This document shows, one piece after another, positions 5,055-7,288 of a DNA stretch of 7,288 bases. The notes below the pieces were generated by a model. It was not told where the DNA came from, did not search any database, and saw only the letters and a list, made by a program, of their open reading frames with translations. The position numbers and the translations under genes are program-made. The stretch's first letter is position 1; each line of letters starts with the position of its first letter. Source of the DNA: Microcaldota archaeon (GTDB lineage Archaea > Micrarchaeota > Micrarchaeia > Micrarchaeales > Micrarchaeaceae); contig JAKAOQ010000031.1 of the NCBI GenBank assembly GCA_021812105.1, positions 1-7,288 on the forward strand, read 5' to 3'.

Positions 5055-6515
5055 ATGGCCTTAAACTTCATGGATAAAATACTTCCATTCATACCTACGA
5101 TAAAGAAGTCAGACAGGCCCCTCTCCTTGAGGGAGAAGATGCTGTGGACCGGAGTAATAATATCGGTCTATTTCCTGCTGTACAATACTTACGCTACCGG
5201 TGTGAACCCGCAAGCGGTTACCCAACCATTCCTGCAGCTGGTAAGCATAATATTCGCCGCAAAGATAGGGAGCATAATAACCATAGGCATAGGTCCGATA
5301 GTCCTTTCAAGCATAGTCCTGCAGCTCCTGAACGGATCGGGCCTCATACACCTTGACATGAACAATACCGAAGACAAGGCGAGGTTCCAGGGGGTGCAAA
5401 AACTCTCCGCCATAGGGATAGGGTTCATAGAGTCGTTCATATTCGTGTCCACGGGATACGTCCCTATAGCATCGGCCGCCTATTTCCCAATAGTAGTGCT
5501 GCAGCTGTTCATGGGCAGCCTGATGATAATATACCTGGACGAAATGATGACAAAGTATGGCATAACCTCGGGTATAAACCTCTTCATAGCCAGCGGAGTA
5601 TCCTACGCGATAATAGCAGGAACCGTGGGCATACTGCTGCCAGAGGCCGCTGCCGCCATAGGCGCCGGAGGTGCCGCGGCAATATCAAACGCCATACTGG
5701 CGTTCGGGCCTCTCTTCTTTGCCGTAATAGTCTTCGTGGCAAGCATATACGCTTATGAGATGAAGGTAGAGCTGCCGCTGGCGTTCGGCGATATAAGGGG
5801 TGTAGGTGGCAGACTTCCGATACCGTTCCTGTACGTCAGCGTGCTCCCCGTAATACTTGCTTCTTCGCTAGAGCTCAGCCTCGCCGTATGGTTCAGGTTC
5901 ATAGCCAACGTGCACGGTAGCCTGGCAAATCTCGCAAAGTTCATAGCGTACTATATCCCAGTTTCCGGAGGATCTCCGCAGCTGGCAGGGGGTCTTATTT
6001 ACTTGATATCCCCCTCGTTCCCGCTACCATACTCGGCCGCTTACGGCGGTATAGGCGGCTACGCTGCGTACTTCACTTACCTAGCATCGCACACTACGCA
6101 GCTGTTCCTGCCATGGGGCGGCATGGTGCTCGTGCCAGAGTGGATACACATAATAATATACACGCTTGTCCTAGCGGGGCTGTCTGTCATATTCGGAAAG
6201 TTCTGGATAGAGATGACTGGGCAGAGCCCCAAGGAGTTGGCCAAGCAGATAGGCGACATGGGGTGGCAGATACCCGGATTCAGGCGCGACCCGAGGATAG
6301 TGGAAAGTATACTCAACAAGTACATACCTTCGGTTACAGTGCTGGGCAGCATATTTGTCGGGCTCCTAGCTGCCCTGGCCACGCTCACAGGTGCGGTCGG
6401 TACGGGGATGGGCATACTGCTTACAGTTGGTATAATCTACATGCTGTATCAGCAGTTGCAGCAGGAGCGGCTTTTCGAGTCATATCCCATACTTGACAAG
6501 CTCACAGGCGGCTGA
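5055..6515 (+). CDS. secY: Preprotein translocase subunit SecY
   Basis: 486 residues, the normal archaeal length. SecY (Sec61 alpha) is the membrane channel that, with SecE and Sec61 beta, exports or inserts proteins. Visible hallmarks are the amphipathic N-terminal segment and LREKMLWTGVII leading into helix 1 (about 28-47), the plug region (about 48-70), the conserved GIGPIVLSSIVLQLL (78-92), TEDKARFQGVQKL (105-117) and the cytosolic loop IPGFRRDPRIVESIL, with Gly408 to Pro413 carrying the conserved basic pair used in ribosome contact. Hydrophobicity fits ten transmembrane helices, and the C-terminal tail is short. In many archaea secY ends the spc ribosomal protein cluster after L15; here it instead follows the V4R gene in a plus-strand operon, and no ribosomal protein gene lies upstream in the window. 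Assignment is very secure. Confidence 0.97.
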   Translation: MALNFMDKILPFIPTIKKSDRPLSLREKMLWTGVIISVYFLLYNTYATGVNPQAVTQPFLQLVSIIFAAKIGSIITIGIGPIVLSSIVLQLLNGSGLIHLDMNNTEDKARFQGVQKLSAIGIGFIESFIFVSTGYVPIASAAYFPIVVLQLFMGSLMIIYLDEMMTKYGITSGINLFIASGVSYAIIAGTVGILLPEAAAAIGAGGAAAISNAILAFGPLFFAVIVFVASIYAYEMKVELPLAFGDIRGVGGRLPIPFLYVSVLPVILASSLELSLAVWFRFIANVHGSLANLAKFIAYYIPVSGGSPQLAGGLIYLISPSFPLPYSAAYGGIGGYAAYFTYLASHTTQLFLPWGGMVLVPEWIHIIIYTLVLAGLSVIFGKFWIEMTGQSPKELAKQIGDMGWQIPGFRRDPRIVESILNKYIPSVTVLGSIFVGLLAALATLTGAVGTGMGILLTVGIIYMLYQQLQQERLFESYPILDKLTGG

Positions 6516-6553
6516 AACTTTGCAATATTCTCCTTTCCTGGCGTGTAGTATAG

Positions 6554-6574
6554 CGCTCGCGCTGAAGGCGAGCG
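6554..6574. terminator. GC-rich hairpin between the convergent secY and eL41 genes
   Basis: CGCTCGC (6554-6560) and GCGAGCG (6568-6574) form a perfect 7-bp stem with a 7-base loop GCTGAAG. It lies 38 bases past the secY stop and 23 bases past the eL41 stop. On the minus strand it follows the T-rich run ending eL41; on the plus strand no T-run follows. It may separate or stabilise the two convergent transcripts, or be a dispersed repeat copy; the sequence alone cannot tell. Confidence 0.45.
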
Positions 6575-6578
6575 ATAC

Positions 6579-6588
6579 AAAATAAAAA
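6579..6588 (-). terminator. Poly-T terminator of the eL41 gene
   Basis: The minus strand reads TTTTTATTTT beginning 10 bases after the eL41 stop codon. T-rich runs are the usual intrinsic terminators of archaeal RNA polymerase. Confidence 0.55.
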
Positions 6589-6597
6589 GTGCAGGAA

Positions 6598-6672
6598 TCA
6601 GAGCTTACCTACTCTGCGCTTCTGGGCTCTCCTGAGCCTCTTCCTCCTTTTTTTTAGCCACTTCCAGCGCAT
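6598..6672 (-). CDS. rpl41e: Large-subunit ribosomal protein eL41 (24 residues)
   Basis: A 24-codon minus-strand gene from ATG at 6672 to TGA at 6598. The product begins MRWKWLKKRRKRLRRAQKRR and ends VGKL; 14 of 24 residues are Lys or Arg. Archaeal and eukaryotic eL41 proteins are 24-26 residue single helices with the pattern M(R/K)WKW-KKR-RRL-RKRRK and sit at the ribosomal subunit interface, bound mainly to rRNA. The match over the first 14 residues is strong; the C-terminus AQKRRVGKL departs from the commoner KRRKMRxRSK ending. A TATA-like box lies about 50 bp upstream and a T-rich terminator follows. It is convergent with secY. No strong Shine-Dalgarno site is visible; GGAAG motifs occur upstream at poor spacings. 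At this size automated gene callers commonly miss it. Identity rests on pattern recognition over a short basic peptide, hence some caution. Confidence 0.85.
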   Translation of the reverse strand: MRWKWLKKRRKRLRRAQKRRVGKL

Positions 6673-6721
6673 TCTTCCTTTCTTCTTCCATTTCCTGGGT
6701 ATGCTTCCCAAATTAACACCA

Positions 6722-6729
6722 CTATAAAC
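6722..6729 (-). promoter_or_regulatory. TATA-like box for the eL41 gene
   Basis: The minus strand reads GTTTATAG, centred about 53 bp before the eL41 ATG. A start 26 bp downstream would fall near 6699 and leave a leader of about 27 bases. Confidence 0.45.
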
Positions 6730-6753
6730 GTTTAGAGTCTCTTGAGAAAGAAT

Positions 6754-6762
6754 CTATAAATA
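6754..6762 (+). promoter_or_regulatory. Upstream TATA box (CTATAAATA) of a twin pair
   Basis: CTATAAATA is a strong archaeal TATA consensus match. A start 26 bp downstream would fall near 6784, at the edge of a GC-rich segment with no ATG-initiated reading frame. It may be a second promoter for the gene at 6876 or the promoter of a small RNA. Confidence 0.5.
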
Positions 6763-6780
6763 CCTTTTCTAAATCATCGA

Positions 6781-6830
6781 GAGTCGGGGCTGGCGACCGG
6801 ACACCATCGCGCAAGGCCGCAAAATCAAAA
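6781..6830 (+). other. GC-rich segment between twin TATA boxes, possible small RNA or structured leader
   Basis: Bases 6781-6820 contain 30 G or C of 40, set between AT-rich flanks (for example AAAATCAAAAACC just after). The segment begins where transcription from the upstream TATA box should start. Short stems can be drawn, GTCG/CGAC (6783-6797) and GCGA/TCGC, but no strong single fold. No C/D box pair, tRNA fold or coding frame was found. The remainder of the 203-base gap between the eL41 start and the next gene is promoter DNA. Confidence 0.25.
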
Positions 6831-6832
6831 AC

Positions 6833-6842
6833 CTATAAATAG
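6833..6842 (+). promoter_or_regulatory. TATA box (CTATAAATAG) for the Thr-rich surface protein gene
   Basis: CTATAAATAG is 79 bp downstream of a near-identical TATA box and 38 bp before the ATG at 6876. The expected start near 6863 would give a leader of about 12 bases carrying GGTG (6867-6870), spaced 5 bases from the ATG, as a Shine-Dalgarno site. Confidence 0.6.
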
Positions 6843-6875
6843 TTGAGTGGCAAAACACTATCACATGGTGCGCTC

Positions 6876-7288
6876 ATGCACAAGGGAATAATAGCTTACG
6901 TAGCAATAATAATTATCATACTCATAGTCGCGTATATCGCAACGGGGTTCAGGCCGCTATCGGCCACTACTACGACTACGACCTCAAAGACCACACAGAC
7001 AACTACGATATCAGGTGGCGGAACGGGCAACAATACCTCTCCTGTATACTATCCGTGCAACCAGTACAGCCTCTACAACGAGTCGAATAACACCACGGTT
7101 AGTGAACGGTGCTATTGGGATGGAGGCATGCTTGGCTTCTGGATCGCGGCAGGGAATACTGGCTCGGCGCACGCTACTGTAGTCGGACCCGGTAATACAA
7201 CGTACATCAACGCCACTTCAAGCACGGGCTGCATAACATTCTACCAGAATTTCTCCGCCCCCGCAGGGGTATATAATATGACACTGCA
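6876..7288 (+). CDS. Membrane-anchored or secreted Thr-rich protein, N-terminal part (runs off right edge)
   Basis: 137 codons are visible with no stop. Residues 4-24 (GIIAYVAIIIIILIVAYIATG) form a single membrane helix or uncleaved signal anchor after MHK. A Thr/Ser-rich linker with runs of Thr (31-44) and a Gly-rich hinge (47-51) follow, then an extracytoplasmic domain rich in Asn, Thr, Tyr and Gly. It carries numerous N-x-S/T sequons (for example NES, NATS, NFS, NMT), consistent with N-glycosylation and possibly O-glycosylation of the linker. Three Cys are present, in YPCNQ, ERCYW and TGCITF. I do not recognise the family; the layout resembles surface proteins common in archaea. The ATG at 6876 is chosen because GGTG precedes it by 5 bases; the earlier ATG at 6865 opens only an eight-codon frame. 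Coding is convincing; function unknown. Confidence 0.8.
   Translation, partial: MHKGIIAYVAIIIIILIVAYIATGFRPLSATTTTTTSKTTQTTTISGGGTGNNTSPVYYPCNQYSLYNESNNTTVSERCYWDGGMLGFWIAAGNTGSAHATVVGPGNTTYINATSSTGCITFYQNFSAPAGVYNMTL

Noticed and set aside
6113..6496. 127-residue plus-strand frame inside secY
   Set aside because: Out-of-frame shadow of a highly conserved SecY region.
6605..6691. A 28-residue acidic frame (MEEERKNALEV...) overlapping eL41 in another frame on the same strand
   Set aside because: It is what AAG/AGG-rich codons of eL41 give when shifted one base. The eL41 frame has a recognisable family pattern; the acidic one matches nothing I know. Translation of both frames cannot be excluded but is not supported.
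6743..6790. Possible C/D box guide RNA on the minus strand (GATGATT motif)
   Set aside because: The C-box match is imperfect and no D box (CTGA) occurs at a suitable distance downstream.
1..7288. CRISPR array, insertion sequence or integrase attachment site beside the tRNA
   Set aside because: No regularly spaced direct repeats, transposase or integrase frames, or duplicated tRNA 3' end were found in the window.

Overview
This is an archaeal chromosome segment. The evidence is an archaeal-type SecY, an AbrB-PhoU fusion of archaeal architecture, a DUF929 protein, an eL41 ribosomal protein gene, a tRNA with an intron at the canonical archaeal 37/38 site and no encoded CCA, TATA-box promoters about 26-35 bp ahead of starts, and GGTG-type Shine-Dalgarno sites inside the operon. 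Heavy use of ATA (Ile), AGG (Arg) and GCG/GCA codons at a roughly balanced GC content would fit a DPANN archaeon such as a Micrarchaeota member, but that placement is inference and is not proven by this sequence.

Layout, left to right. (1) The first 423 bases hold the N-terminal 141 residues of a nicotinamide phosphoribosyltransferase on the minus strand, cut by the window edge. (2) An 82-bp divergent promoter region with several palindromes separates it from an AbrB-PhoU regulator on the plus strand. (3) Convergent with the regulator are an intron-containing tRNA-Arg(TCT) and, only 5 nt upstream of the tRNA, a TatD-family nuclease gene, both on the minus strand. (4) A divergent promoter region then starts a compact four-gene plus-strand run: a membrane-anchored DUF929 thioredoxin-like protein with a CxxC motif, a small four-helix membrane protein with a Cys-Gly-Cys motif that overlaps it by one base, a protein with a very basic N-terminus followed by one clear and one degenerate V4R domain, and SecY. 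(5) Converging on secY is a 24-codon gene for ribosomal protein eL41. (6) After an intergenic region with two near-identical TATA boxes bracketing a GC-rich core, a secreted or membrane-anchored Thr-rich protein with many N-glycosylation sequons begins and runs off the right edge.

How the genes may work together. The DUF929 protein and its coupled Cys-bearing membrane partner look like an extracytoplasmic thiol-disulfide module, with the membrane protein plausibly passing electrons or disulfides across the membrane. The same transcript encodes SecY, the export channel, so export and oxidative folding may be co-expressed; the role of the V4R protein between them is unknown. NAD salvage and an AbrB-PhoU regulator share one promoter region, so the regulator may control its neighbour. 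The best candidates for something undescribed are the DUF929/CGC membrane pair, the basic-tailed tandem V4R protein coupled to secY, and the GC-rich segment between the twin TATA boxes.
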